Positions 36,191 through 45,922 are shown, counted from the stretch's first letter. The stretch: DNA of 64,000 bases from Thalassospira profundimaris WP0211 (GCF_000300275.1 NZ_AMRN01000001.1:558001-622000), one strand, 5' to 3'. Notes: generated by a model from the letters alone, not told the origin. A program made the numbers and translations.

Positions 36191-36226
36191 TACCTGTTCT
36201 TCACAAAGCCTTCACTCGCTCTTCAC
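36188..36226 (+). promoter_or_regulatory. Putative Pho box upstream of olsBA
   Basis: CTTCAC occurs three times at exactly 11-base steps (36199, 36210, 36221), with a degenerate TGTTAC copy one step earlier (36188). PhoB binds 7-bp direct repeats with an 11-bp period (consensus CTGTCAT); the second copy, CCTTCAC, matches 5 of 7 to CTGTCAC. Ornithine-lipid genes are known PhoB targets in Sinorhizobium, which supports the call. Confidence 0.55.
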
Positions 36227-36272
36227 GCCGTTCTTGCGCAAAATCCGTGCAGTTGAACGAAAGGGTGTTGTC

Positions 36273-37067
36273 ATGCGTGACGAAAAACAGCTTCAGCGGC
36301 TTGAGGTTCGCCTTGCCGAGAATGAAAACGAAATTCTCGCCAGCCAGAAGCTTCGCTACAAAGTGTTCTATGAAGAACGCGGCGCCAAACCGACCGAGGA
36401 AATGGCAGCCGAAAAGCGCGACTTCGATCACTATGATCCGCTCTGCGATCATCTGCTTGTTCTCGATCACAATCGCGGTGCCGGTGCCGATGCGGTTGTT
36501 GGTACCTATCGCCTACTGCGCCAGTCAGTAGCCAACGAACATGGCGGCTTTTACAGTGCTGATGAATACCATATCGAAAGCATGCTCAATGCGGTGAAAG
36601 ATACCGGCGAGATCATGGAACTGGGTCGTTCCTGTGTCGAAGCCGAATACCGCACCATGCCGACCTTGCAGCTTCTGTGGCAGGGGATCGCGGCATATGT
36701 TTTCAAATACGACATTAAGCTGATGTTTGGCTGCGCGTCCTTCCACGGCACCGATCCGGATGCCTTCAAGGATGTCCTGACTTATCTGCATCACAATCAC
36801 CTTGCCCCCGAAGACATGCGTCCGCGTGCGATTGCTGATCGTTACGAGCCGATGATGCGTGCCGAGATCGATGGCATTGATCAGCGCCAAGCACTTCGTG
36901 ATTTGCCGCCGCTGATCAAGGGTTATCTGCGTCTGGGTGGTTTTGTCGGTGACGGGGCAGTGGTCGACCATCAGTTCAACACCACCGACATCTGCATCGT
37001 GTTGCCGACCGAAAAGGTAACTGATCGCTATTACAAGCATTACGAACGCACCGCGAGGGTATCGTGA
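36273..37067 (+). CDS. olsB: L-ornithine N-acyltransferase OlsB
   Basis: 264 residues from the ATG at 36273 with AAAGGG upstream. It resembles OlsB: EILASQKLRYKVFYEERGA, LVLDHNRGAGADAVVGTYRLLRQ, GEIMELGRSCVEAEYRT and LWQGIAAYVFKYDIKLMFGCASFHG. OlsB transfers a 3-hydroxyacyl chain from ACP to ornithine to make lyso-ornithine lipid, a phosphorus-free membrane lipid made in phosphate shortage. olsA overlaps its stop by four bases (GTGA). A Pho-box-like repeat lies upstream. Confidence 0.9.
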   Translation: MRDEKQLQRLEVRLAENENEILASQKLRYKVFYEERGAKPTEEMAAEKRDFDHYDPLCDHLLVLDHNRGAGADAVVGTYRLLRQSVANEHGGFYSADEYHIESMLNAVKDTGEIMELGRSCVEAEYRTMPTLQLLWQGIAAYVFKYDIKLMFGCASFHGTDPDAFKDVLTYLHHNHLAPEDMRPRAIADRYEPMMRAEIDGIDQRQALRDLPPLIKGYLRLGGFVGDGAVVDHQFNTTDICIVLPTEKVTDRYYKHYERTARVS

Positions 37068-37969
37068 ACTGCTATGTGTGTGCTGCCATCCGCCTGATGG
37101 CCTATGTGCTTCTGACACTGGTTTTGTTGCCGGTGCAAATGGTGGCAATTGCCGCACGATTGAAGCTGGCTGAAGAATTGCCGCGGTTCTATCACGCCCT
37201 TTGCCTGCGCATCCTGCATATCGAAGTTCGGGTTTCGGGCGTTGATATGATGGACGGGCCGGGTGTGATCGTTGCCAATCACGCATCCTATCTTGATATC
37301 CCGGTGCTGGGCGCCTTGACCCGTGGTAGCTTTATCGCCAAGACCGAAGTTGCCAGCTGGCCCGTGATCGGTTTGCTTGCCAAGCTGTCACGTTCGACCT
37401 TTATCGAACGCCGTGCAGTGCGATCACGCGAACAGAACGATCAACTAAGTCAGCGTTTGCGCGATGGTGACAAACTGATCCTGTTCCCGGAAGGAACAAG
37501 CAACGACGGCAACCGTGTGTTGCCATTCAAGTCGACCCTGTTTGCCGCAGCAGAGCGTGTGATGCCGGATGGATCGCCGGTCAAATTCCAGCCGATTTCG
37601 ATTGCCGCCACCCGTCTTGACGGAGCGCCGATCGGTCGCGACTTGCGGGCATTTTATTCCTGGTACGGGGATATGGACTTGGCCCCGCATTTGTGGCAGT
37701 TTCTCGCGCTCGGCAAGGTGACGGTTGAGATTGTTGTCCATCCGCCTGTGACGCTGGCAGATGCAGCCGGATCACGCAAGGAACTTGCCCGGATGTGTGA
37801 AGCCCGTGTTGCCCAGGGACATCAGGCAGCGTTGCGTGGCCTGCATCAGGGTGTGCCGGTTCAGTTGATTGACAGCGATCTGTCGGGCGAGCTGATTGGT
37901 TTTTCGCCGCTTGCGATCATTTCGGAAGATTTTCGACTGTTTGGTCAGGATCGACAGTTCGGCTCCTGA
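37064..37969 (+). CDS. olsA: O-acyltransferase OlsA (lyso-ornithine lipid / 1-acylglycerol-3-phosphate acyltransferase)
   Basis: 301 residues from GTG 37064. PlsC-type acyltransferase: catalytic NHASYLD, FIAKTEVASWPVIG, and the phosphate-site motif LFPEGTSNDGN. An N-terminal membrane segment (LMAYVLLTLVLLPVQMVAIAA) anchors it in the inner membrane. Overlap with olsB makes the second step of ornithine-lipid synthesis, esterifying lyso-ornithine lipid, the likely role; some OlsA proteins also make phosphatidic acid. Confidence 0.88.
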   Translation: MNCYVCAAIRLMAYVLLTLVLLPVQMVAIAARLKLAEELPRFYHALCLRILHIEVRVSGVDMMDGPGVIVANHASYLDIPVLGALTRGSFIAKTEVASWPVIGLLAKLSRSTFIERRAVRSREQNDQLSQRLRDGDKLILFPEGTSNDGNRVLPFKSTLFAAAERVMPDGSPVKFQPISIAATRLDGAPIGRDLRAFYSWYGDMDLAPHLWQFLALGKVTVEIVVHPPVTLADAAGSRKELARMCEARVAQGHQAALRGLHQGVPVQLIDSDLSGELIGFSPLAIISEDFRLFGQDRQFGS

Positions 37970-38048
37970 CCGTTTTGCCGTATAATGCCCCGGTTGATGT
38001 GAAATTCGGTTTCACCTGACCGGGATTTCAGATAACGAGATGTCCGAG

Positions 38049-38107
38049 GAGTTCCGATCACCGATTGTTCGGAACTCAGGCGCGGTGTGAGTGATCACAC
38101 CGCTTTT
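38049..38107 (+). terminator. Tandem hairpins after olsBA
   Basis: First stem GAGTTCCGA (38049-38057) with TCGGAACTC (38069-38077), second stem GCGGTGTGA (38082-38090) with TCACACCGC (38095-38103) followed by TTTT. The second is a good intrinsic terminator. The miaB start follows only 32 bases later, so its promoter may lie in or before this structured stretch, or it depends on read-through. Confidence 0.7.
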
Positions 38108-38138
38108 CGGCGTTTTGAGAGAGCGAAACGGATCTGGC

Positions 38139-39530
38139 GTGACTGAACCGAAGAAACTTTTTGTAAAAACATATGGCTGTCAGATGAATGTCTATGACAG
38201 CCAGCGCATGCAGGATGTACTGGCGCCGCTGGGTTACCAGCCGGTCGACAGTGCCGAGGGGGCCGATATGGTCATCCTCAATACCTGCCATATCCGCGAA
38301 AAGGCCGCCGAAAAGGTATTTTCTGATCTGGGCCGCGTGCGCAAGCACAAGGAAGCCAAGGAAGCCAATGGCGGCGACAAGATGATTGTCGCCGTTGCCG
38401 GATGCGTCGCGCAGGCCGAAGGGGCCGAATTGATGAAGCGCGAACCGATGGTCGATATGGTGTTTGGCCCGCAGACCTATCATCGCCTGCCGGAAATGGT
38501 TGCGCGCGCCAATCGCGCAGTTGGCCGCAACCGCATCGTCGATACCGATTTCCCGGCCGAAGAAAAGTTTGATCATCTGCCAGAGCAGGTTTCAAAACAG
38601 GGCTATTCAGCGTTTCTGGCCATTCAGGAAGGCTGTGACAAGTTCTGCACGTTCTGTGTTGTGCCCTATACTCGCGGGGCAGAATACTCGCGCCCCGGTG
38701 CCGATGTCATCCGCGAAGCCAAGCAACTTGTCGCCCATGGCACGCGCGAACTGACCCTTTTGGGGCAGAACGTGAATGCCTATCACGGCGAGGCACCAAA
38801 TGGCGGCGAATGGACGCTGGGCCGGTTGTTGCGTGAACTGGCCGAAATCGACGGGCTTGATCGTATTCGTTACACCACGTCGCATCCACGTGATGTGGAT
38901 GAGGATCTGATTTCGGCGCATCGCGATCTTAAAAAGCTGATGCCATTCCTGCATTTGCCGGTTCAGGCCGGTGGTGACCGCGTTTTGCAGGCCATGAACC
39001 GCAAACATACCAATGCGGATTACCGTGATATCGCAGCACGGCTTAAGGATGCTTGCCCTGATCTTGCGCTGTCTTCGGACTTTATCGTCGGCTTCCCCGG
39101 TGAATCCGACAAGGATTTCGAAGACACGATGGAGATCGTGCGCGACATCACCTTCATTCAGGCGTTTAGTTTCAAATACAGCCCGCGCCCGGGAACCCCG
39201 GCATCGGGGATGGAACTGCAGGTGCCTGAAAAAATCAAAACCGAACGCATCATGCGCCTGCAGGCGCTGCTGGCTGAACAGCAGTTGGTGTTCAACCAGA
39301 ACAGTGTCGGCAAGGAGATGGATGTCCTTCTGGAACGCCGGGGCAAGTATGAAGGCCAGTTGGTGGGCAAAAGCCCATATATGCAGCCGGTTCATGTCAG
39401 CGGTTTGCCGGAATCAGCCCTTGGACAGATCGTTCGCTTGAAAATCACCGAAGCGCTGCCTAATTCCCTTGGCGGCGAACTGGTCGACGCCACCCGAAAC
39501 GACCAGAAATCTGAAAGGAACGTTGCGTGA
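38139..39530 (+). CDS. miaB: tRNA-2-methylthio-N6-dimethylallyladenosine synthase MiaB
   Basis: 463 residues from GTG 38139 ([16 protein letters not shown]). Radical-SAM methylthiotransferase that adds the ms2 group to i6A37 of tRNA. Three Fe-S cysteines of the N-terminal cluster are in YGCQMN, NTCHIRE and AGCVAQ; the radical-SAM cluster is CDKFCTFC, followed by VVPYTRG; a TRAM domain ends the protein. It starts a conserved run with phoH, ybeY, corC and lnt. Confidence 0.96.
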   Translation: MTEPKKLFVKTYGCQMNVYDSQRMQDVLAPLGYQPVDSAEGADMVILNTCHIREKAAEKVFSDLGRVRKHKEAKEANGGDKMIVAVAGCVAQAEGAELMKREPMVDMVFGPQTYHRLPEMVARANRAVGRNRIVDTDFPAEEKFDHLPEQVSKQGYSAFLAIQEGCDKFCTFCVVPYTRGAEYSRPGADVIREAKQLVAHGTRELTLLGQNVNAYHGEAPNGGEWTLGRLLRELAEIDGLDRIRYTTSHPRDVDEDLISAHRDLKKLMPFLHLPVQAGGDRVLQAMNRKHTNADYRDIAARLKDACPDLALSSDFIVGFPGESDKDFEDTMEIVRDITFIQAFSFKYSPRPGTPASGMELQVPEKIKTERIMRLQALLAEQQLVFNQNSVGKEMDVLLERRGKYEGQLVGKSPYMQPVHVSGLPESALGQIVRLKITEALPNSLGGELVDATRNDQKSERNVA

Positions 39531-40630
39531 GCGGCACCCCCACGAAAAGCAAGACCAACACCAAAACCAAACACGCCCCCAAGGATTCCGATCAGATCGA
39601 GTTTCAGGACAATGCGCTTGCCCAGGTTTTATACGGCCCGCAGGCCGAAAACCTGACGCGTTTGTCTGAACGGACTGGTGTTCAGGTTTCAAGCCGCGGG
39701 CTTGTGGTGATGCTGGCCGGTGATCCGGCCAAGGTCGCACAGGCCAAAAAGGTTCTTGCGCAGCTTTATGCGCGCCTGCGTGACAAGGAAATAGATCATA
39801 TCGATGTCGAAACGGTTGAAGGTGCGGTGCGCCTGTCCGAACCGGACGACACCGATCCCTGGAGCGGCCAGACCAAGGATATGTTTGGTGGATCACGTCT
39901 GACGATCCAGACCAAGAAACGCCGGATTTCGCCGCGCTCCAAGCGCCAGAAAGATTATGTCGAGGCGATCCTTGATAACGAGCTGATCTTTGGTATTGGC
40001 CCGGCCGGTACCGGTAAGACCTATCTTGCGGTCGCGATGGCGGTGCAGGCGTTTATTCTGGGTCAGGTGGATCGTATTATTCTGTCGCGTCCGGCAGTCG
40101 AAGCCGGTGAACGCCTTGGCTTCTTGCCGGGTGATCTGAAAGACAAGGTCGATCCGTATCTTCGTCCGCTTTATGACGCGCTGCATGACACGCTTCCGGG
40201 GGATGTGGTGATCAAGCGCATGGAAAGTGGCGAGATCGAAGTCGCCCCGCTGGCCTTCATGCGTGGTCGTACCCTTTCGCACGCCTTTGTCATTCTGGAC
40301 GAGGCGCAAAACACCACCCCGATGCAGATGAAGATGTTCCTTACCCGTCTGGGCGAAGGATCGCGCATGGTGGTGACCGGCGACATGACCCAGATCGATT
40401 TGCCCGATGGCACGAAATCAGGTTTGCGCGATGCACTTGAAACCATTGGTGATGTCAAAGGCGTTGCCACAATCAAGTTCGATCAGCGTGACGTGGTGCG
40501 CCATCACCTTGTGACCAAGATTGTCCAGGCCTATGACGCGGCGGATGCCCTGCGTGATCGCCTGAAAAAGGGCTATCGCGGTGAAAAGGACAGCGCTGCC
40601 AAGGATGCGAGTGATGACGGCACCGCTTGA
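39527..40630 (+). CDS. PhoH-family ATPase (YbeZ-like)
   Basis: 367 residues from GTG 39527, overlapping miaB by GTGA. Residues about 40-100 form a KH-like RNA-binding region ([25 protein letters not shown]), then the ATPase with Walker [14 protein letters not shown] and Walker [12 protein letters not shown]. YbeZ/PhoH acts with YbeY in ribosome and RNA quality control; the conserved neighbour order supports that. The tail after the domain is basic and polar. Confidence 0.94.
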   Translation: MSGTPTKSKTNTKTKHAPKDSDQIEFQDNALAQVLYGPQAENLTRLSERTGVQVSSRGLVVMLAGDPAKVAQAKKVLAQLYARLRDKEIDHIDVETVEGAVRLSEPDDTDPWSGQTKDMFGGSRLTIQTKKRRISPRSKRQKDYVEAILDNELIFGIGPAGTGKTYLAVAMAVQAFILGQVDRIILSRPAVEAGERLGFLPGDLKDKVDPYLRPLYDALHDTLPGDVVIKRMESGEIEVAPLAFMRGRTLSHAFVILDEAQNTTPMQMKMFLTRLGEGSRMVVTGDMTQIDLPDGTKSGLRDALETIGDVKGVATIKFDQRDVVRHHLVTKIVQAYDAADALRDRLKKGYRGEKDSAAKDASDDGTA

Positions 40631-41204
40631 ACTGGACCTTGAGGTCGAAGCGGGCGACTGGCATCAGGACGAGATCGCGGCCATCGAAGCGGCCGTGATC
40701 GCGGCCCTTGATGGTGCGCTTAGCGATGGTGCCCTTTGGGATGACAACGCGGTGCCGACCGACGGGACCGAAGATGAAGGCGATGGTGCATCGCTTTTGT
40801 CGGTTGCCACGGTGATCGAGATCGGGGTGCGTTTGTCAGATGATGCATCGGTTCAGATCCTCAATCGCGATTATCGCGACAAGGACAAACCAACCAATGT
40901 GTTGTCCTTTGCCGCTCTTGAAAGTGCCGAGGATGCCGATGCATTTATGATGGCGCCAGATATGCCCTTGATGCTGGGTGATATCGTGATTGCGCGCGAA
41001 ACATGTGCCCGCGAGGCCATCGAACAGCAAAAGCCATTGAAAAATCATCTTGTTCATCTTGCCGTTCATGGCACGCTACATCTTGTCGGCTACGATCATA
41101 TGGTTGATGATGAAGCCGAAGAGATGGAAGAGCTTGAACGTCAAATTCTTGCCGGACTTGGGATTGATGATCCCTACGAACCGATTGAAGATGAACCGGT
41201 TTAG
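40614..41204 (+). CDS. ybeY: Endoribonuclease YbeY
   Basis: 196 residues from ATG 40614 (AAGGA eight bases upstream), overlapping phoH. Zinc-dependent RNase for 16S rRNA 3'-end maturation and ribosome quality control. The zinc motif is HLAVHGTLHLVGYDH; the conserved NRDYRDKDKPTNVLSF is present. Compared with the 155-residue E. coli enzyme it carries an acidic insertion of about 25 residues (around 35-60, rich in Asp/Gly) near the N terminus. Confidence 0.94.
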   Translation: MTAPLELDLEVEAGDWHQDEIAAIEAAVIAALDGALSDGALWDDNAVPTDGTEDEGDGASLLSVATVIEIGVRLSDDASVQILNRDYRDKDKPTNVLSFAALESAEDADAFMMAPDMPLMLGDIVIARETCAREAIEQQKPLKNHLVHLAVHGTLHLVGYDHMVDDEAEEMEELERQILAGLGIDDPYEPIEDEPV

Positions 41205-41252
41205 TAGGCCTGCACACGGTTTGTTTGAATTATAGGATGTCGAAACCGACCC

Positions 41253-42233
41253 ATGAACGACTCTAGTCAACGCGACGACGACCACGAGAGTATGCGCCCT
41301 CGCACAGGCGAGGATACAATTCAGGACGCTGAAAACGGCTCCTTATGGGATAACGTGGCCTCGGCCTTGGGGTTCAAGCGAGGCAAGTCCCGCAACGGCG
41401 AAGCTTCGCTCAGCGATACGCTTGAAGAACTCGCCGAGCGGACCGAACAGGATGAAGAGCCGGTCTCGCTGCACGAACGTTCCCTGTTTGAAAACATCAT
41501 TGCACTTCGCGACATGACGGCAGAAGACGTCATGATTCCGCGCGCCGATATTGTGGCGGTTCCCAAGACCATCCCACTTGAAGAACTGGTCGAGGTGATG
41601 GTCAAGAAGGCCCATTCGCGGCTTCCGGTGTATGGCGATACCCTTGATGACATTGCCGGCATGGTGCACATCAAGGATGTGCTGGGCTGTGTTGCGGCTG
41701 GTCGTGAATTCAGCCTGCAATCATTGCTGCGCCGCGTGCTGTTCGTGTCGCCCGCCATTCGCGTTCTTGATCTTCTGTCTGAAATGCGGCTGTCGCGCAC
41801 GCATATGGCACTTGTTGTTGACGAATTTGGCGGGATTGATGGTTTGATCACCATCGAGGATCTGGTGGAAGAAATCGTCGGCGAGATTGATGACGAGCAC
41901 GATATCGACCAGACACCGAAACTTATCCGCCTTTCGGATGGTTGCTATATCGCCGATGCCCGGTTCGAGGTTGAAGACCTTGAAGAAAAGCTGTCCTTCG
42001 GATTGCTTGACGAGGACGAAGACGAAGACATTGATACCCTTGGCGGGCTTGTCTTCTCGTTGGCCGGGCGTGTTCCGGCGCGCGGAGAGCTGATTGAACA
42101 TCCAAGCGGTATTCAGTTCGAAGTTCTTGATGCCGATCCAAGGCGCATCCGTCGCCTGCGTATTCATATGATACGCCGGGAGGATGAGGATCCCGCCGCA
42201 GCCATCGAAAAGCAGGAAAAAGCGGATGATTGA
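41253..42233 (+). CDS. CorC/HlyC-family protein with paired CBS domains
   Basis: 326 residues. After a polar N terminus comes RDMTAEDVMIPRADIVAVPKTIPLEELVEVMVKKAHSRLPVYGDTLDDIAGMVHIKDVL (first CBS), a second CBS around LVVDEFGGIDGLITIEDLVEEIVGEIDDEHD, and a C-terminal CorC_HlyC domain (about 235-310). No DUF21 membrane domain is present, so this is the soluble CorC type linked to magnesium/cobalt efflux. It overlaps lnt. Confidence 0.93.
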   Translation: MNDSSQRDDDHESMRPRTGEDTIQDAENGSLWDNVASALGFKRGKSRNGEASLSDTLEELAERTEQDEEPVSLHERSLFENIIALRDMTAEDVMIPRADIVAVPKTIPLEELVEVMVKKAHSRLPVYGDTLDDIAGMVHIKDVLGCVAAGREFSLQSLLRRVLFVSPAIRVLDLLSEMRLSRTHMALVVDEFGGIDGLITIEDLVEEIVGEIDDEHDIDQTPKLIRLSDGCYIADARFEVEDLEEKLSFGLLDEDEDEDIDTLGGLVFSLAGRVPARGELIEHPSGIQFEVLDADPRRIRRLRIHMIRREDEDPAAAIEKQEKADD

Positions 42234-43803
42234 GGCCATGGCGCGCCGACTTGCCGGTCTTTCAGGCTGGCGCAGGCGTTTTGTGTGGTTATTGTCCGGT
42301 GCGGTGGCGGTTCTGGCGCTGCCGCCTTTCTTTATCATCCCTGTCTTACCAATCTGCTTTGCGGTTTTGCTCTGGAGCCTTGAAGGTGTCCGCTGCAACA
42401 AGGGGGCGCTTTCGGCGGGCTGGTGGTTTGGCACCGGCCATTTTGCCGCCGGTTTTTACTGGGTCAGTCATGCCTTTCTGGTGCAGCCCGAAATCTATGG
42501 CTGGATGATCCCGTTTGCCCTTTTGGGGCTTGGCGGCGGATTGGCGATTTTTTCGATGCTTGCCGTTTGGGCGAGCTGGCATTTGGGCAATGGCCTGATC
42601 CGGCGTGCAGTATTGCTGGCCGTTTTCTGGGTGCTTGTGGAATATCTGCGCGGTCATATCCTGACCGGTTTTCCATGGAACTTATTGGGCCATGTTTGGG
42701 CCATTGATGCGGCACCCATGCAGTTTGCCTCGGTTGTCGGGGTTTATGGTCTTTCCTTTGTCACGGCCCTTTTTGCAACCTTGCCTGCGGCCTTTGTTGT
42801 TGGAAAATCCGGCAAGATAGCAGCCCTTGCTGGGGTCATGATTGCAGTCGCCCTTTGGGGTGGCGGGGCAGTGCGTCTGATGATGGTCGGGCCCGCAGAG
42901 ACCGAGGGTGCCCTTTCAGAGCTGCCAGCCGACGTGCCGATTGTGCAAATTGTTCAGCCCAATATCCCCCAACGGGAAAAATGGCTGCCCGAACTGCAAA
43001 GCCAGCATTTCTCGCTGCTGCTTGATATGTCGCACAGACCGGAAACCCTGCGTCCGGATCAAAAGCGCATCGTGATCTGGCCCGAAACGGCAGCGACATT
43101 TTTTGTTGAGACCCAGACAGAGGCCCGCATGCAAATGGCCAGTGTGTTGGGGCCTGATGACATCCTGATTACCGGGGCACCTCGGACCTATCCGCGTGAC
43201 ACGGATGAATACAAGGTTTGGAATGCCATTCAGGTGATTGATGCCACCGGTCATATTGTCGCCAGCTTTGACAAGTTTCATCTGGTGCCGTTTGGTGAAT
43301 ATGTACCGTTCCGATCCATCTTGCCATTCCCGAAACTGACAGCGGGGCGGACGGATTTCTCGGCCGGACCGGGGCCGCAGACCTTGTCTGTGAACGGTAT
43401 GCCGAGTTTCTCGCCGCTTATTTGCTATGAGGTTATCTTCCCGGGAGCGGTGATTGACGACGATCATCAACCCGACTGGCTCTTAAATGTCACCAATGAC
43501 GGGTGGTTTGGACACAGCGCAGGCCCATATCAACATATGGCCGCAGCCCGTTTTCGCACCATCGAGGAGGGTCGCCCCCTCGTAAGGGCAGCCTATACCG
43601 GGGTATCGGTTGTCTTTGACGCCTACGGGCGCAAGCTTACTGACTTGGGTTTAGGAGAGAGGGGAATCTTGGTGCACCCCCTTTCGAGTAACAAAAACCA
43701 TACAACAGTATATTATTTGTGGCGTGACTTGCTATTTTACGGTATTGTTACCTTCTTTGCCGTTCTCGCTATGGGATATAAACGCAACGCAAAATCCCTC
43801 TAG
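42226..43803 (+). CDS. lnt: Apolipoprotein N-acyltransferase Lnt
   Basis: 525 residues from ATG 42226, overlapping corC by eight bases. About seven hydrophobic segments at the N-terminal half and one at the very end frame a periplasmic nitrilase-like domain. The catalytic triad is visible as Glu in IVIWPETAATF, Lys in FDKFHLVPFGEYVP, and Cys in SPLICYEVIFPG. Lnt adds the third acyl chain to lipoproteins in the inner membrane. Confidence 0.95.
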   Translation: MIEAMARRLAGLSGWRRRFVWLLSGAVAVLALPPFFIIPVLPICFAVLLWSLEGVRCNKGALSAGWWFGTGHFAAGFYWVSHAFLVQPEIYGWMIPFALLGLGGGLAIFSMLAVWASWHLGNGLIRRAVLLAVFWVLVEYLRGHILTGFPWNLLGHVWAIDAAPMQFASVVGVYGLSFVTALFATLPAAFVVGKSGKIAALAGVMIAVALWGGGAVRLMMVGPAETEGALSELPADVPIVQIVQPNIPQREKWLPELQSQHFSLLLDMSHRPETLRPDQKRIVIWPETAATFFVETQTEARMQMASVLGPDDILITGAPRTYPRDTDEYKVWNAIQVIDATGHIVASFDKFHLVPFGEYVPFRSILPFPKLTAGRTDFSAGPGPQTLSVNGMPSFSPLICYEVIFPGAVIDDDHQPDWLLNVTNDGWFGHSAGPYQHMAAARFRTIEEGRPLVRAAYTGVSVVFDAYGRKLTDLGLGERGILVHPLSSNKNHTTVYYLWRDLLFYGIVTFFAVLAMGYKRNAKSL

Positions 43804-43890
43804 GCGGCTGAAAATTTTGCCAAACCGTCCAGAAATTGTCCCTCAAAACAAGGACGGATAGGCCGGAGTGAGAGAAGGAACTGCCATAAA

Positions 43891-44385
43891 ATGTCGCCTA
43901 AGGATGAAACTAAGATGGTAAAGAACACACGCGGTCGGGGCCGTGGCCGGACCGCAAGTGGTGCTCCAAATCCTGTCGATATTCACGTTGGTGCGCGTGT
44001 TCGCTTGCGCAGGACTCTTCTTGGCATGAGCCAGGAGAAGCTTGGTGAAGCGATCGGCCTGACATTCCAGCAAGTACAGAAGTATGAGCGTGGTGCCAAC
44101 CGCGTTGGTGCATCGCGTCTGTACGACCTGTCGCGGGTTCTTGAAGTGCCTGTATCATTCTTCTTTGACGACATGCCCGACGAGATTTCGTCGAAATCGG
44201 TGCATGAACGTCGGGAAATGTCGGAAAGTCCGGACCCGTTTGACAACGATCCGATGAACCGTCGCGAGACGCTTGAACTGGTGCGTGCCTACTACCGGAT
44301 TACCGATCCGAACCAGCGCAAGAAAATCTTTGAACTCGTCAAATCGATGGGTGCATTGCAGGGCACTGATTCCGATCAGAAATAG
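43891..44385 (+). CDS. XRE-family helix-turn-helix regulator
   Basis: 164 residues, GAAGGA upstream. HTH_3 domain at about 30-85: VGARVRLRRTLLGMSQEKLGEAIGLTFQQVQKYERGANRVGASRLYDLSRVLEVPVSFFFDD, then an acidic linker and an RETLELVRAYYRITDPNQRKKIFELVKSM tail. This architecture is widespread and conserved in alphaproteobacteria, where it stands near lnt and metK; CtrA-independent cell-cycle or stress roles have been reported for relatives, but not decided here. A strong terminator follows. Confidence 0.9.
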   Translation: MSPKDETKMVKNTRGRGRGRTASGAPNPVDIHVGARVRLRRTLLGMSQEKLGEAIGLTFQQVQKYERGANRVGASRLYDLSRVLEVPVSFFFDDMPDEISSKSVHERREMSESPDPFDNDPMNRRETLELVRAYYRITDPNQRKKIFELVKSMGALQGTDSDQK

Positions 44386-44410
44386 TCGGTTCGACCGATG
44401 GTTTTGGGCA

Positions 44411-44453
44411 AAAGACGTATTTCACAGACCGTGAATTACGTCTTTGTCTTTTG
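44411..44453 (+). terminator. Long intrinsic terminator after the XRE gene
   Basis: AAAGACGTATTTCAC (44411-44425) pairs over 15 positions with GTGAATTACGTCTTT (44431-44445) apart from one T-T mismatch, then a T-rich tail. A second, smaller CCCGAT/ATCGGG hairpin lies at about 44467-44486. Confidence 0.85.
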
Positions 44454-44564
44454 AGCACGACCACCCCCGATGCACTGCCATCGGGATTACGGTTTTGCAT
44501 CAATGATGCTTGACCTTCAAATAGCGATCGGGCACAACCGACAAGACAGTTCGACCCGGACTGA

Positions 44565-44618
44565 CATTGTGGACGGATTTGGACCGCTTGCCACCACACA
44601 AAAAAAGGCTAAGTGGGC
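44565..44618 (+). ncRNA. Probable SAM-II riboswitch upstream of metK
   Basis: The segment follows the SAM-II pseudoknot pattern: GTGG (44569-44572) can pair with CCAC (44591-44594); the loop has GGATTTGGACC and GCTTG; an A-run leads to GGCTAAGTGGG (44607-44617), the 3' pseudoknot strand. SAM-II RNAs are typical of alphaproteobacteria and control methionine genes. A perfect hairpin CGATACGGCCTCGTATCG (44624-44641) follows, and metK begins 73 bases after the motif. Judged by eye against remembered consensus; a covariance search would settle it. Confidence 0.6.
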
Positions 44619-44690
44619 GCTATCGATACGGCCTCGTATCGGGAGCCCTCCGGTCCAGTTTTGGAAACCCATTACCGGAGAAGGTCTTAT

Positions 44691-45863
44691 ATGTCTCTTT
44701 CCGATTATCTATTTACCAGTGAATCCGTCTCGGAAGGTCATCCGGACAAAGTCTGTGACCGCATTTCCGATTCCATCGTTGATGCTTTTCTAGCTGCGGA
44801 TGAAGATTCGCGCGTTGCCGTCGAAACCCTTGCCACCACCAACCGTGTGGTTCTGGCAGGCGAAGTTCGAGGTCCTGAAAGCGTAACCAAAGAGGTCATG
44901 ATCGAAAAGGCCCGTCAGGCAATCCGTGATATCGGTTACGAGCAGGACGGCTTCCACTGGAAGACGGCCGAGATCGAATGCCATGTGCATGAACAGTCTT
45001 CTGATATCGCGCAGGGCGTTGACTCTGCTGGTGAAAAAGACCTTGGCGCTGGTGACCAGGGCATCATGTTTGGTTACGCTTGTAACGAAACCGATGAACT
45101 GATGCCGGCCCCGATCCAGTTTTCGCATCGTATCCTGCGCGCCATGGCCGCTGACCGCCACTCCGGCAAGGTGCCGCAGTTCGGTCCGGATGCCAAAAGC
45201 CAGGTAACCCTGCGCTATGCTGCCGGCAAGCCGGTTGCGGCAACTTCTGTTGTTGTATCAACCCAGCATGCCGACGGCCTTTCGCAGCGCGATGTTCATG
45301 AGCTGGTTATGCCCTATATCGAAGCAGCCCTTCCGCAAGGTTGGATGCCGCCGGCTGATGAAATCTACATCAATCCGACAGGCCGTTTCGTGATTGGTGG
45401 TCCTGATGGTGATGCCGGCCTTACCGGTCGTAAGATCATTGTCGATACCTATGGTGGTGCGGCCCCGCATGGTGGCGGCGCGTTTTCGGGTAAGGATCCG
45501 ACCAAGGTTGACCGTTCGGCTGCTTATGCTGCGCGTTATCTTGCGAAAAACGTTGTTGCGGCTGGTCTTGCCGAAAAATGCACCATTCAGCTCGCCTATG
45601 CGATTGGCGTTTCCAAGCCGCTGGCGCTGTACGTTAACAACCATGATACCGGCAATGTTGACGAACTGAAGCTTGGTGACGTTCTGCGTCAGCTGATGGA
45701 TCTCAGCCCGCGTGGCATTCGTGAGCATCTGTCGCTGTGCCGTCCGATCTACACGCCGTCTTCTGCGTATGGCCACTTTGGCCGTCAGCCGACCGAAGAT
45801 GGTGGCTTCTCCTGGGAGCGCACCGATCTGGTCAGCGACCTGAAATCGGCATTTGGTGCCTGA
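44691..45863 (+). CDS. metK: S-adenosylmethionine synthetase
   Basis: 390 residues from ATG 44691, GGAGAAGG upstream; the frame is open earlier but that part is the leader. MetK makes SAM from methionine and ATP. Seen: [38 protein letters not shown] (the hexapeptide-type motif), and [19 protein letters not shown] (the P-loop-like motif). A likely SAM-II riboswitch in the 305-base leader would give feedback control. Confidence 0.97.
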   Translation: MSLSDYLFTSESVSEGHPDKVCDRISDSIVDAFLAADEDSRVAVETLATTNRVVLAGEVRGPESVTKEVMIEKARQAIRDIGYEQDGFHWKTAEIECHVHEQSSDIAQGVDSAGEKDLGAGDQGIMFGYACNETDELMPAPIQFSHRILRAMAADRHSGKVPQFGPDAKSQVTLRYAAGKPVAATSVVVSTQHADGLSQRDVHELVMPYIEAALPQGWMPPADEIYINPTGRFVIGGPDGDAGLTGRKIIVDTYGGAAPHGGGAFSGKDPTKVDRSAAYAARYLAKNVVAAGLAEKCTIQLAYAIGVSKPLALYVNNHDTGNVDELKLGDVLRQLMDLSPRGIREHLSLCRPIYTPSSAYGHFGRQPTEDGGFSWERTDLVSDLKSAFGA

Positions 45864-45922
45864 TTGGCAGAAAGTGCGTTAAAAAGTGCGATTTGCCAAA
45901 ATCGCATGACGTGATAAGAGGC

